64,000 nt of DNA, from the NCBI RefSeq assembly GCF_009649175.1, contig NZ_WJPO01000006.1, forward strand, positions 100,099-164,098, in the 5' to 3' direction. This stretch comes from Rhodovulum strictum. Lineage in GTDB: Bacteria; Pseudomonadota; Alphaproteobacteria; Rhodobacterales; Rhodobacteraceae. Both the position numbers and the translations under genes were made by a program. The notes under the pieces are model-generated. The model searched no databases, had not been told where the DNA came from, and saw nothing but the letters and a program-made list of their open reading frames with translations. How positions within the stretch are numbered: the stretch's first letter is position 1; the number at the start of each line of letters is the position of its first letter. Below are positions 36,544 through 45,424 of the stretch, in pieces.

Positions 36544-38337
36544 TCAGGCCGCGCTGTCGATGCCGTCGGTGAATTGCAGCCGGGCAAGGCGCGCATAAAG
36601 CCCGCCCTGCGCCACCAGCGCCTCGTGGCTGCCCTCGGCGACGATCCGCCCGCCATCGAAGACAAGGATGCGGTCTGCCTTCTTCACGGTGGCCAGCCGG
36701 TGCGCCACGATCAGCGTGGTGCGGGTGGCGGCCATCTCGTCCACCGCATGCTGCACCGCGCGTTCCGATTCCGCATCCAGCGCCGAGGTCGCCTCGTCCA
36801 GAAGCAGCACGGGCGCATCGCGCAGGATGGCGCGGGCAATGGCGATGCGCTGTTTCTGCCCGCCCGACAGCATCATGCCCCGTTCGCCCACCTGGGTATC
36901 ATAGCCCTGCGGCAGCGCGGCCAGGAAGTCATGCGCGGCAGCGGCGCGGGCGGCCTGTTCGACCTCGGCATCGGTCGCCTCGGGTCGGCCAAAGCGGATA
37001 TTCTCGCGCGCAGAGGCCGCGAAGATCACCGGATCCTGCGGCACCAGCGCGATATGGTGGCGGAAGGTGGCCCGCGTGGTCGCCCGCAGATCCACACCGT
37101 CCATCAGGATGCGCCCCTGTTGCGGATCGTAGAAGCGCAGCAGAAGCTGGATGATCGTCGTCTTGCCCGCGCCCGAGGGACCGACCAGCGCCACGGTTTC
37201 ACCCGGCCGCACATGCAGGTTCACCCCGTCCAGCGCCGAGATTCCAGGGCGCGAGGGATAGGAAAAGCGCACATCCTCGAAGCGGAGGTCACCCCGCGCC
37301 CGGGCCGGCAGCGGCAGGGGTCGCGCGGGGTCGGTAACGCTGTCCTCGGCGGTCAGCAGCTCGACCAGCCGCTCGGTCGCGCCCGCGGCGCGCTGCAACT
37401 CGCCCCAGATCTCGGTCATCGCGCCCACGGCGGCAGCCACCATCACCGAATAGATCACGAACTGGACCAGCTCGCCCACGCTCATCACATCGGCGCGGAC
37501 ATCGCGCGCGCCGGTCCACAGCACGCCCACGATCCCGGCAAAGACCAGAAAGATCACGATCACCGTCATCACCGCCCGCGTGCCGATCCGCTGGCGCGCG
37601 GCGACATAGCTTTTCTCGGTCACGTCATGGAACGTGCCGCGGCTTGCCGCCTCGTGGGTAAAGGCCTGTACGGTCTGCACCGCCAGCAGCGCCTCGGAGG
37701 CATTGCCAGACGAGGCCGCGATCCAGTCCTGGTTCTCGCGGCTCAGGCGGCGCAACCTCCGGCCCAGCAGCACGATGGGCACGATCACCGCAGGCACCAG
37801 GATCAGCACCGCACCCGTCAGCTTGGCCGAGGTCGCCAGCATCAGCGCCAGCCCGCCAAAAAAGATCAGCACATTGCGCAGCGCGACCGAAACCGACGAG
37901 CCGATGACCGACAGGATCAGCGTGGTGTCGGTGGTGATCCGGCTGAGCACCTCGCCGGTCATCGTCCGTTCGTAAAAGGCCGGGCTCATCCCGATCATGC
38001 GGTCGAAGACGGCGGTGCGGATATCGGCCACCACCCGCTCGCCCAGCAGGGTGACAAGGTAATAGCGTAGCGCCGTGCCCAGCGCGAACAGCGCCGCAAT
38101 GCCCAGCGCGGCGGCGAAATAGCCGTCCAGAAGCGCGGCCGTCTCTGTCTCGAACGCATCGACCACCCGGCGCACCGCCATCGGCAGGATCAGCGAAACC
38201 GCCGCGGTCAGCACCAGCACCGTCAGCGCCGCGCCCAGCAACCCCTTGTAGGGCAGAACAAAGGGCCAGAGCGCCCGCAGCGCCCCCACCCGCTTCGACG
38301 TTGCGCGATCCTCGTCAACCTTGGCCCTGGGGGGCAT
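36544..38337 (-). CDS. ABC exporter, fused permease and ATPase
   Basis: A 597-residue half-transporter. Six N-terminal spans (LLGAALTVLVLTAAVSLI, YFAAALGIAALFALG, NVLIFFGGLALMLATSAKL, AVMTVIVIFLVFAGIVG and others) precede a nucleotide-binding domain with VGPSGAGKTTIIQLLLRF (Walker A, about residue 386), LSGGQKQRIAIARAIL, and VLLLDEATSALDAESE. It belongs to the MsbA/multidrug-lipid export group and likely works as a homodimer. AGGAG six bases before the ATG at 38337 decides the start; an in-frame ATG further upstream would add 18 residues. No partner half-transporter nearby. Confidence 0.94.
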   Translation of the reverse strand: MPPRAKVDEDRATSKRVGALRALWPFVLPYKGLLGAALTVLVLTAAVSLILPMAVRRVVDAFETETAALLDGYFAAALGIAALFALGTALRYYLVTLLGERVVADIRTAVFDRMIGMSPAFYERTMTGEVLSRITTDTTLILSVIGSSVSVALRNVLIFFGGLALMLATSAKLTGAVLILVPAVIVPIVLLGRRLRRLSRENQDWIAASSGNASEALLAVQTVQAFTHEAASRGTFHDVTEKSYVAARQRIGTRAVMTVIVIFLVFAGIVGVLWTGARDVRADVMSVGELVQFVIYSVMVAAAVGAMTEIWGELQRAAGATERLVELLTAEDSVTDPARPLPLPARARGDLRFEDVRFSYPSRPGISALDGVNLHVRPGETVALVGPSGAGKTTIIQLLLRFYDPQQGRILMDGVDLRATTRATFRHHIALVPQDPVIFAASARENIRFGRPEATDAEVEQAARAAAAHDFLAALPQGYDTQVGERGMMLSGGQKQRIAIARAILRDAPVLLLDEATSALDAESERAVQHAVDEMAATRTTLIVAHRLATVKKADRILVFDGGRIVAEGSHEALVAQGGLYARLARLQFTDGIDSAA

Positions 38338-38434
38338 GGCATGCTCCTGCTTGTCCGCGGCTGTTGTAGGGCCGGGCGGCGGGGACAACAAGTCGCAGGC
38401 GCCGATTTCACGGCCGGGGCGCGGGATGCAGGGA

Positions 38435-38508
38435 TGGAGCGGGTAGACGGAATCGAACCGACATAGCCTGCTTGGAAGGCAGGGGCTTTACCATTAAGCT
38501 ATACCCGC
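38435..38508 (-). tRNA. tRNA-Gly (anticodon TCC)
   Basis: Acceptor GCGGGTA/TACCCGC, anticodon stem CCTGC/GCAGG around CTTCCAA (anticodon TCC, reading GGA), T-loop GTTCGATT, encoded CCA at 38435-38437. The 74-nt length and all arms are normal. Lies on the same strand as pyrD upstream and the ABC exporter downstream. Confidence 0.96.
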
Positions 38509-38736
38509 GTGCCCCTGTCACTAGGCCAGCACCGGGCGGCGGTCAAGCCGCATCTGGCCCGAAGCGGTCAGCCTGCGGCCGGCTCGATCAGCCCCGTCCC
38601 CGCGGCACGGGTCGCGTTCACCGCCGGACCGACCCGGTTCAATGCCAGCACGCCCTCGACCGACAGGGTGATCGCGAACCGTCCGCACATGGGCGTCAAG
38701 GGGAAGGCCGGGACCAAGACCTTTCAGAAAGTCCTG

Positions 38737-38760
38737 GCAAAATCCTTGCAAGGATTTTGC
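38737..38760. repeat. Perfect 24-base palindrome after pyrD
   Basis: GCAAAATCCTTG followed by its exact reverse complement CAAGGATTTTGC, with no spacer. It is 20 bases downstream of the pyrD stop and upstream of tRNA-Gly on the same strand. It might end the pyrD transcript or be a binding or mobile-repeat site; CTTTCAGAAAG, another partial dyad, lies just beside it. Confidence 0.6.
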
Positions 38761-38779
38761 GCCCCGCCCAACCGTCCGG

Positions 38780-39838
38780 TCATTGCCATTCATCGCGGCC
38801 CGTGCCGACCGCCTCGGACACATTGGCAAAACCGTCGCGCGCCAGAAGCCGGTCAAGCCCCCGCAGGATCTCGGCCACCAGCCCAAGCCCGCCATAGACC
38901 AGCGCGGTGTAAAGCTGCACCGCGCTCGCACCTGCGCGGATCTTGGCATATGCGTCCTCGGCCGAGCCGACGCCGCCCACGCCGATCAGCGGCAATTGCC
39001 CGCCCGTCGCCACCGACAGCCGCGCCAGCACCCGGGTCGAGCGCGCGAAAAGCGGCGCACCCGACAGCCCCCCCGCCTCGCCCGCATGGCGGCTTGTCAG
39101 TTCGCCCCGGGCCAGCGTCGTATTGGTCGCCACGATCCCAGAAATCCCGGTCTCCAGCGCGACCCCGGCGATCTCGTCGATCTCGGCATCGCCCAGATCG
39201 GGCGCGATCTTGAGGAAGACCGGGATCGGCCGCTTCAGCCCCGCCCGCGCCGCCATCACCCCCGCCAGCAGCGCCGAAAGCGCCGCGCGCCCCTGCAAAT
39301 CGCGCAGCCGCTCGGTATTGGGCGACGAGACATTGACGGTCGCGAAATCCACATGCGCCCCGCAATGGGCAAGCACGGCGGCGAAATCGGCGGCCCGGTC
39401 GGCGCTGTCCTTGTTCGCGCCCAGGTTCAGCCCGACCACCGCCCCCCCGGGCCGCGCCGCCAGCCGCGCCCCGATCGCCACCATGCCCTCGTTGTTGAAG
39501 CCGAACCGGTTGATCGCGGCGCGATCCTCGGCCAGCCGGAACAGACGCGGGCGCGGGTTGCCGGGCTGCGGGCGCGGCGTCGCCGCCCCCACCTCGACAA
39601 AGCCGAAACCCGCGCGCGCCAGCGGGTCAAGCGCCGCGGCATTCTTGTCATAGCCCGCGGCCAGCCCGACCGGATTGGGCAATGCCAGCCCCGCCAGATC
39701 GGTCGCCAGCCGGTCCGAGGTAATCGGCCCCGGCAGCGGCACAAGCCCTGCGCGTAATGCCGCCAGCGACAGCCCATGCGCCCGCTCGGGGTCCATCCGG
39801 TGCAGAAGCGCAAGCCCCGCGCGTTCAAGCGGCGTCAT
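38780..39838 (-). CDS. pyrD: Dihydroorotate dehydrogenase (quinone), class 2
   Basis: A 352-residue membrane-associated flavoenzyme of pyrimidine synthesis. N-terminal helical extension ([21 protein letters not shown]), typical of class 2, then [59 protein letters not shown] with the catalytic Ser, [32 protein letters not shown], and [15 protein letters not shown]. It oxidises dihydroorotate with ubiquinone. The start overlaps the DUF952 gene by 4 bases. A palindrome follows. Confidence 0.97.
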   Translation of the reverse strand: MTPLERAGLALLHRMDPERAHGLSLAALRAGLVPLPGPITSDRLATDLAGLALPNPVGLAAGYDKNAAALDPLARAGFGFVEVGAATPRPQPGNPRPRLFRLAEDRAAINRFGFNNEGMVAIGARLAARPGGAVVGLNLGANKDSADRAADFAAVLAHCGAHVDFATVNVSSPNTERLRDLQGRAALSALLAGVMAARAGLKRPIPVFLKIAPDLGDAEIDEIAGVALETGISGIVATNTTLARGELTSRHAGEAGGLSGAPLFARSTRVLARLSVATGGQLPLIGVGGVGSAEDAYAKIRAGASAVQLYTALVYGGLGLVAEILRGLDRLLARDGFANVSEAVGTGRDEWQ

Positions 39839-40173
39839 ACCATACCCTCGGGAAAGATGTGGCCGGTCGCCCCCAGCGGCAGGGACTTGTCCCAAACCAC
39901 ATCCGCCGCGACCAGTTCGCGATAAAGATGGGGAAACAGCGCGCCGCCGCGCGACGGCTCCCAGCGCAGCGCCTCGCCCAGCCGGTCCACGGCGACCGCC
40001 ACCAGCACCAGATCGCTTTCCCCGGCGAAATGCCGCTCGGCCGTGCCGGTCACCTGTTCCGCGGTTGACAGATGGATGAACCCGTCGGCCAGATCGACCG
40101 GCGCCCCGGCAGTTCGCCCTGCCGCGCGAAAGGCGTCCCACTCGGCCCGGCGAAGGATCTTGTAGATCAGCAT
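39835..40173 (-). CDS. DUF952 family protein
   Basis: A 112-residue protein: [58 protein letters not shown]. The GFIHLST and FPHLY motifs define DUF952, whose function is unknown. It is upstream of pyrD and its stop overlaps the pyrD start, so the two are coupled. Divergent from the broken 5'-nucleotidase. Confidence 0.88.
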   Translation of the reverse strand: MLIYKILRRAEWDAFRAAGRTAGAPVDLADGFIHLSTAEQVTGTAERHFAGESDLVLVAVAVDRLGEALRWEPSRGGALFPHLYRELVAADVVWDKSLPLGATGHIFPEGMV

Positions 40174-40281
40174 CCCGCTCCCATGCCCGCAGACGCGCGG
40201 CCGGTCAAGCGCCAGAGGCTTTGACAGCCCCGGCGCGGCAGGCCAGACTTGCCGCGTTCAACCCAAGGGGGGGGATTCATC

Positions 40282-41870
40282 ATGGCAACGCGCGTTCTTT
40301 CCGCTGCGCTTTTTCTGGCACTGGCGGCCGCCCCGGTCCGGGCCGATTATACGCTGACCATTCTGCACACCAACGATTTCCACGCCCGGTTCGAGCCGAT
40401 CTCGAAGCATGATTCGGGCTGTTCCGAGGCCGAGAATGCCGCGGGCGAATGTTTCGGCGGTTCGGCCCGGCTGGCGACCGCCATCGCCGAAGCCCGCGCG
40501 CGCAATGCCAACACGATCCTTGTCGATGCCGGCGACAAGTTCCAGGGCACGCTGTTCTACACCCATTACAAGGGCCAGGCCACCGCCGAGATGATGACCC
40601 GGCTGGGCTATGACGCGATGGCGGTGGGCAATCACGAATTCGACGACGGCCCCGAGGTGCTGGCCGTTTCGTCGCCTCGGTCGATTTCCCGGTGCTGATG
40701 GCCAATGCCGATCTGTCGGCCGAACCGCTGCTGCGCGAGGGGATCGCGAAATCAGCGGTGATCGAGCGCGGCGGCGCAAGGCTGGGGCTGATCGGCCTGA
40801 CGCCCGTGGACAACCCCGATCTGGCCAGCCCCGGCCCGAACATCGTCTTCACCGACCCGGTCACCGCGGTTCAGGCCGAAATCGACCGGCTGGCCGCGGA
40901 CGGCATCGACAAGATCATCCTGCTCAGCCATTCGGGCCATGACCATGACCTGCGGATCGCCGCGGAAACCACCGGCCTCGACGTGATCGTGGGCGGCCAT
41001 TCCCACACGCTCTTGTCCAACAGCGTCGAGGGGGCGGCGGGCCCCTATCCGACCATGGTGGGCCAGACCGCCATCGTGCAGGCCTATGGCTATGGCAAAT
41101 ATCTGGGCGAGCTGACCGTCACCTTCGATGACGCGGGCGTTGTGACCGCGGCGATGGGCGAGCCGATTTTGCTGGACGCCACCATCGCCGAGGATGCAGA
41201 GACCAGGGCACGCATCGCCGACCTGGCCCAACCGCTCGACGAGATCCGCCAGAAGGTCGTGGCCGAGGCCGCCGAACCCATCGAGGGCGATCGCAGCATC
41301 TGCCGGGTGATGGAATGTGCGATGGGCAATCTGGTCGCCGAGGCGATGCTGGATCGGGTGCGCGCACAGGGCATCAGCATCGCGATCCAGAATGGCGGCG
41401 GCCTGCGCGCCTCGATCGAGGCGGGCCCCGTCACGATGGGCGATGTGCTGACCGTGCTGCCGTTCCAGAACACGCTTTCGACCTTTTACGTGCCGGGCCG
41501 CACGGTGATCGAGGCGCTGGAAAACGGCCTGTCGCAGGTCGAGGAAGGCGCCGGCCGCTTCCCGCAGGTCGCTGGCCTGCGCTTCACCTGGGCGCCGGGG
41601 GCCGAGCCGGGCGCGCGGATCAGAAGCGTCGAGGTGATCGAGAACGGCGACTGGGCGCCCATCGACCCGGACCGGACCTATGGACTGGTGTCGAACAACT
41701 ACGTCCGCAATGGCGGCGACGGCTACCGGATGTTCCTCGATGCGCAGAATGTCTACGATTTCGGCCCCGACCTTGCCGATGTGACGGCCGAATTCCTGGC
41801 CGCGAACGCCCCCTATCGCCCCGTCACCGATGGCCGGATCGCCACGGCCGAATGGGAACAGGCCCGCTAG
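40282..41870 (+). pseudogene. UshA-like secreted 5'-nucleotidase with a single-base frameshift
   Basis: Two open frames together make one gene of about 529 residues. The first (40282 on) has a signal peptide and the metallophosphatase motifs LTILHTNDFHARFEP, LVDAGDKFQGTLFY and MAVGNHEFDDGPEVLA. The second (to 41870) continues with FPVLMANADLS, VIVGGHSHTLLSN, then a 5'-nucleotidase C-domain (RVMECAMGNLVAEAML, NGGGLRASIEAG, GLVSNNYVRNGGDGY). The reading frame shifts near 40661-40670; adding one base after 'gaggtgctggcc' would restore ARFVASVDFP. Everything else is intact, so this is either a very recent mutation or a sequencing error. Normal role: periplasmic UDP-sugar or nucleotide hydrolysis. 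Confidence 0.88.
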
Positions 41871-42014
41871 GCAGCCAGCTTCGGGCGCGTCGGGGCGCTG
41901 CCCCCGCCCCCCTGCGCCTGCCGCGTGATCCGCGATATCGGGCGGCGCCCCCTTGCCAGCCCGTCGCGCCAGTCGTAACGCTTGGGGGATGACCTGTCCC
42001 CCGCCCCCTGCCCC

Positions 42015-43058
42015 ATGAGCCTGCGCCCGGGCTTCGAGCTCGGCGATGCGCTGGTGCCTGCGGGCACGCGGCGGACGGTCGATCTGCCGGTTTCGGTGCT
42101 GTCGGATCATACCCCGGTCACCATGTCCGCCCATGTGATCCATGGCCGCCGCCCCGGGCCGGTGGTCTTCGTCACCGCGGGCATCCATGGCGACGAGGTG
42201 ATCGGGGTCGAGATCGTGCGGCGGCTGTTGAGCCTGCCCGCGCTGGCGGGGCTGGCGGGGACGTTGATTGCCATTCCCATCGTCAACGCCTTCGGCTTCC
42301 TGAACCTGTCGCGCTACCTGCCCGACCGGCGCGATCTGAACCGCTGCTTTCCGGGCTCGGCCGGGGGGTCGATGGCCGGGCGGCTGGCGGATCTGCTGAC
42401 CCGCGAGGTCGTGGCGCGGGCCGATCTGGGGATCGACCTGCATTCGGCGGCGGTTCACCGCACGAACCTGCCCCAGATCCGGGTATCACCGGGCGATGAC
42501 GAATTGCTGCGCCTGGCCCGGGTCTTTGCCGCGCCGGTGGTGCTGCGCTCGGCGCTGCGCGAGGGCTCGCTTCGGCAGACCGCGCGCGAGATGAAGGTGG
42601 GGATGCTGCTTTACGAGGCGGGCGAGGGTCTGAGATTCGATGAAACCGCCGTGCGCACGGGCGTTGCGGGCATCCTGCGGGTGCTGCATGACCGCGGCAT
42701 GATCGCCGCAAGGGGCGTGCCGCGTGCGCGCCGCGCGCCGCTTGTCTGCCACGCCGCACGCTGGCTGCGCGCACCCCAGGGCGGGCTCTTGCGCAGCAGT
42801 TGCACCGAAGGCGATCTGGTCGAAAGGGGCGATGTTCTGGCCGTGGTCTCGGACCCGTTCGGCGAGGTCGAGGCCGAGATCCGCGCCCCCGAATCCGGCA
42901 TCATTCTCAGCCGCGCGGTGCTGCCCGTGGTCAACGAGGGCAATGCCGTCTTTCATCTGGCCGCCATCGCGCCCGAAGCGCAGGCGGATGAGCGGATCGG
43001 GGCATGGTCCACCGGGCTGGAGGCCGACAGGCTGTTCGACGAGGACGAGATTCTCTAG
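42015..43058 (+). CDS. Succinylglutamate desuccinylase/aspartoacylase (AstE/AspA) family hydrolase
   Basis: A ~347-residue zinc carboxypeptidase-like enzyme: VTAGIHGDEVIGVEIV gives the metal-binding HGxE, IDLHSAAVHRTNLPQ the second His, and KVGMLLYEAGEGLRFDE the catalytic Glu region. The C-terminal third (GGLLRSSCTEGDLVERGDVLAV, EAEIRAPESGIIL) is a barrel-sandwich (biotinyl-lipoyl-like) extension common in this subgroup. Substrate unknown. The ATG at 42015 lacks a good ribosome site, and an in-frame TTG at 41982 is possible, so the start is uncertain. Stop overlaps the convergent MATE gene by 4 bases. Confidence 0.87.
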   Translation: MSLRPGFELGDALVPAGTRRTVDLPVSVLSDHTPVTMSAHVIHGRRPGPVVFVTAGIHGDEVIGVEIVRRLLSLPALAGLAGTLIAIPIVNAFGFLNLSRYLPDRRDLNRCFPGSAGGSMAGRLADLLTREVVARADLGIDLHSAAVHRTNLPQIRVSPGDDELLRLARVFAAPVVLRSALREGSLRQTAREMKVGMLLYEAGEGLRFDETAVRTGVAGILRVLHDRGMIAARGVPRARRAPLVCHAARWLRAPQGGLLRSSCTEGDLVERGDVLAVVSDPFGEVEAEIRAPESGIILSRAVLPVVNEGNAVFHLAAIAPEAQADERIGAWSTGLEADRLFDEDEIL

Positions 43059-44398
43059 CGCCGGTCCGCCGCCATTTCGAGCGCCGGATAACGCAGCCCC
43101 AGCGTGACCGCCCGCGCCACGAACGAGATCAGCAGCGCCATCCAGAGCCCGTGATTGCCGTAGGCCGGGACCAGTGCCAGCGCCGCCGCCGCATAGATCG
43201 CCGCCGCCACCGCCATCATGTTGCGCATGTCGCGCGTGCGCGTCGCGCCGATGAAGATGCCGTCCAGCATGTAGGAGGCCAGCCCGAAGACCGGCGCCGC
43301 GACCATCCAGGGCAGGTAGCCGCGCGCCGCGGCACGCACCTCTGCCGATGTGGTCATCAGGTCTATGATCGCCCCGCCGAACAGCGCAAAGGCCGCCGCC
43401 AGCCCGATCACCGTCACCACGCCCCAGAGGCTGGTCATCAGCGCGGCCCGGCGCAGCGTGGCGCGGGCGCGGGCGCCCATCGCCTGGCCCACCAGCGCCT
43501 CGGCGGCAAAGGCGAAGCCGTCCAGCGCATAGGCGGTGATCTGGAGGAATTGCAGCAGCACCTGATTGGCCGCCAGCGGCACGTCGCCGAAGCCCGCCGC
43601 GACGAACAGGAACGAGACGAAGATCGCCTGAAGCAGCAGCGAGCGGATCAGGATATCGGTATTGACGGCGGCCATGTGCCTGAGCCGCGCGGGGTCGAAC
43701 AGGCGCGCGCGGTCGCGCCAGGCCGCGCCCCGGAGGGCATCGCGACAGAGCCACAGGCCCAGCCCCGCCCCCGACCATTCCGCCAGAAAGGTCGCGACGG
43801 CCACCCCCTGCACGCCCCAGCCCAGCCCGAGCACGAACCACAGGTCGAGCACGATATTGACCGCGTTCATCCATAATTGCAGCACCAGCACCGCCCGCGT
43901 GCGGCCCTGCGCGATCAGCCAGCCGGTAATCCCGAACAGCCCGATGGCCGCAGGCGCCGACCAGATGCGGATCGCCATGTAGTCGCGGGCCAGCGTCTCG
44001 ACCTCGGGGCTGGCGGGCGCGATCCGGAAGGCCCCGGCGAACAGGGACCATTGCAGCGCGATCAGCACCAGCCCCGCCGCGCCCCCGATCAGCAGCGCGC
44101 GCGACAGCATCGCATCGACCTCCGCCCGGTTGCCCGCGCCCAATGCCTGGGCGGTCAACCCGGTCGTGCCCATCCGCAGGAAGCCGAACACCCAGTAGAG
44201 CGCGGCCAGAATGATCGCGCCAAGACCCACGGCGCCGATCGGCGCGGCCTCGCCGATCTGGCCGACGACGCCGGTATCGACCGCGCCCAGGATCGGCACG
44301 GTGGCATTCGACAGCACGATGGGCAGCGCGATGGCCAGGACCCGGCGATGGGTCAGCGGGGGCGGCGCAGGCGCGGCCCCGGCAGCGCTGTCAGCCAT
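43055..44398 (-). CDS. MATE family efflux transporter (DinF-like)
   Basis: A 447-residue membrane protein with about 12 predicted spans in two repeats (RVLAIALPIVLSNATVPILGAVDTGVVGQ and DILIRSLLLQAIFVSFLFVAAGFGD as the repeat starts), typical of the MATE/DinF group. It exports drugs or metabolites against Na+ or H+. First span motif LPIVLSNATVPILGAVDT is classic DinF. The start codon overlaps the upstream thioesterase gene by 8 bases, so it is the third gene of a three-gene operon with the two thioesterases. Confidence 0.93.
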   Translation of the reverse strand: MADSAAGAAPAPPPLTHRRVLAIALPIVLSNATVPILGAVDTGVVGQIGEAAPIGAVGLGAIILAALYWVFGFLRMGTTGLTAQALGAGNRAEVDAMLSRALLIGGAAGLVLIALQWSLFAGAFRIAPASPEVETLARDYMAIRIWSAPAAIGLFGITGWLIAQGRTRAVLVLQLWMNAVNIVLDLWFVLGLGWGVQGVAVATFLAEWSGAGLGLWLCRDALRGAAWRDRARLFDPARLRHMAAVNTDILIRSLLLQAIFVSFLFVAAGFGDVPLAANQVLLQFLQITAYALDGFAFAAEALVGQAMGARARATLRRAALMTSLWGVVTVIGLAAAFALFGGAIIDLMTTSAEVRAAARGYLPWMVAAPVFGLASYMLDGIFIGATRTRDMRNMMAVAAAIYAAAALALVPAYGNHGLWMALLISFVARAVTLGLRYPALEMAADRR

Positions 44399-44900
44399 TG
44401 CGGGGCGGCATCAGGAAATGGCCGGTGGCCTGTGCGTAAAGCCGGGCGCGGTTGTCCTGCCATGCCTCGACATGGACGGACGCATAGCGCCGCCCCGAGC
44501 GATTGACCCGCGCCCGCGCATAGGCGTCGCGCGGCAGGCCGGTGCGCAGGTAATCCACGGTGAAGTCGATGGTCTTGGGCAGGCGCGGCAGGGTTTCGGG
44601 CGTCAGCGCGAGGGGGTCCAGCGCGCCCGATTCCATGTCCTCCCAGATGATCGCCCAGCTCAGCCCGATGATGGCGGTCACTTCCAGAAAGGCCGCGGTC
44701 ACGCCGCCATGCAGGGCGGGCAGCAGCGGGTTGCCGATCAGCTTGTCGTCGAAGGGCAGCAAAGCGGTCAGTTCGTCGCCGCGGCGCTCGAACTCGATGC
44801 CGAGGAAGTTGATATAGGGCACGCCATGGACCAGCGCGGACAGCGCCGCATCGCGGCGTTGCTTGATGACCTGGACGGGTTCGGGGGCCTTGCGGCTCAT
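44391..44900 (-). CDS. PaaI-type hotdog thioesterase (second of pair)
   Basis: A 169-residue hotdog-fold protein: ALVHGVPYINFLGIEFERRGD, then NPLLPALHGGVTAAFLEVTAIIGLSW with HGG at the catalytic region, TIDFTVDYLRTGLPRDAYARA, and the C-terminal strand VEAWQDNRARLYAQATGHFL. It probably hydrolyses a short- or aryl-CoA ester. Starts 4 bases inside the upstream thioesterase (ATGA) and overlaps the MATE start by 8 bases. The two thioesterases are distant paralogues. Confidence 0.88.
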   Translation of the reverse strand: MSRKAPEPVQVIKQRRDAALSALVHGVPYINFLGIEFERRGDELTALLPFDDKLIGNPLLPALHGGVTAAFLEVTAIIGLSWAIIWEDMESGALDPLALTPETLPRLPKTIDFTVDYLRTGLPRDAYARARVNRSGRRYASVHVEAWQDNRARLYAQATGHFLMPPRNG

Positions 44901-45328
44901 GGCTTGCCCCCGCGTTCCACGGTAAAGGCCCCCGCGGCGGTGGCCACCGGGTTTTCGCGGTCCTCGTCGGTGGCGATGGCGCGCACGAAGGCGACCGAGC
45001 GGGTGACATGATAGCATTCGGCCCGCGCGGTGATCCGCTGGCCGGGGGCGGCGGCGCGCATGTAGTCGATGCGTAGGTCGATGGTCGCGGTGCCGACGGG
45101 GGCGTCCTTGTGGCTCATCACGGCCGCACCGCCGCAGGTGTCCAGCAGCGCCGAGACCGCGCCGCCATGGATCACGCCGCTTTGCGGATCGCCGATCAGG
45201 CGGGGGTCATAGGGCATCGAGATCTCGGCCACGCCGTCGCCGATGTCGTCCACGCGCATGTTCAGCGCGCGCGAATGCGGGATCATCTCGATGAATTGCC
45301 GCGCGATCCGGGCCTTGTCCTCGTTCAT
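44897..45328 (-). CDS. PaaI-type hotdog thioesterase (first of pair)
   Basis: A 143-residue hotdog protein: EMIPHSRALNMRVDDIGDGVAEISMPYD, GVIHGGAVSALLDTCGGAAV with the HGGxxxALLD active-site helix, ATIDLRIDYMRAAAPGQRITARAEC, and VAFVRAIATDEDRENPVATAAGAF. This is the standard PaaI/YdiI pattern. AGGGGG precedes the ATG. It is the first gene of the thioesterase-thioesterase-MATE operon. Divergent from the metal transporter. Confidence 0.9.
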   Translation of the reverse strand: MNEDKARIARQFIEMIPHSRALNMRVDDIGDGVAEISMPYDPRLIGDPQSGVIHGGAVSALLDTCGGAAVMSHKDAPVGTATIDLRIDYMRAAAPGQRITARAECYHVTRSVAFVRAIATDEDRENPVATAAGAFTVERGGKP

Positions 45329-45390
45329 CGGGCACCCCCTTTCCGCCCGATTTATTGGCCCTTGCCAATCCCCCCGCAAGTGCTAACTTC

Positions 45391-45412
45391 TGCAATTGAG
45401 AACCATTTGCAA
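45391..45412 (+). promoter_or_regulatory. Fur/Mur-like metal box upstream of the transporter
   Basis: TGCAATTGAGAACCATTTGCAA: outer TGCAATT and ATTTGCA are a near-exact dyad (one mismatch) across seven bases, the shape of alphaproteobacterial Mur/Fur sites (TGCAAAT-type half-sites). It lies 13-34 bases before the transporter ATG at 45425, where it would cover the promoter or leader. Confidence 0.55.
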
Positions 45413-45424
45413 TTGTGGCCGGAT

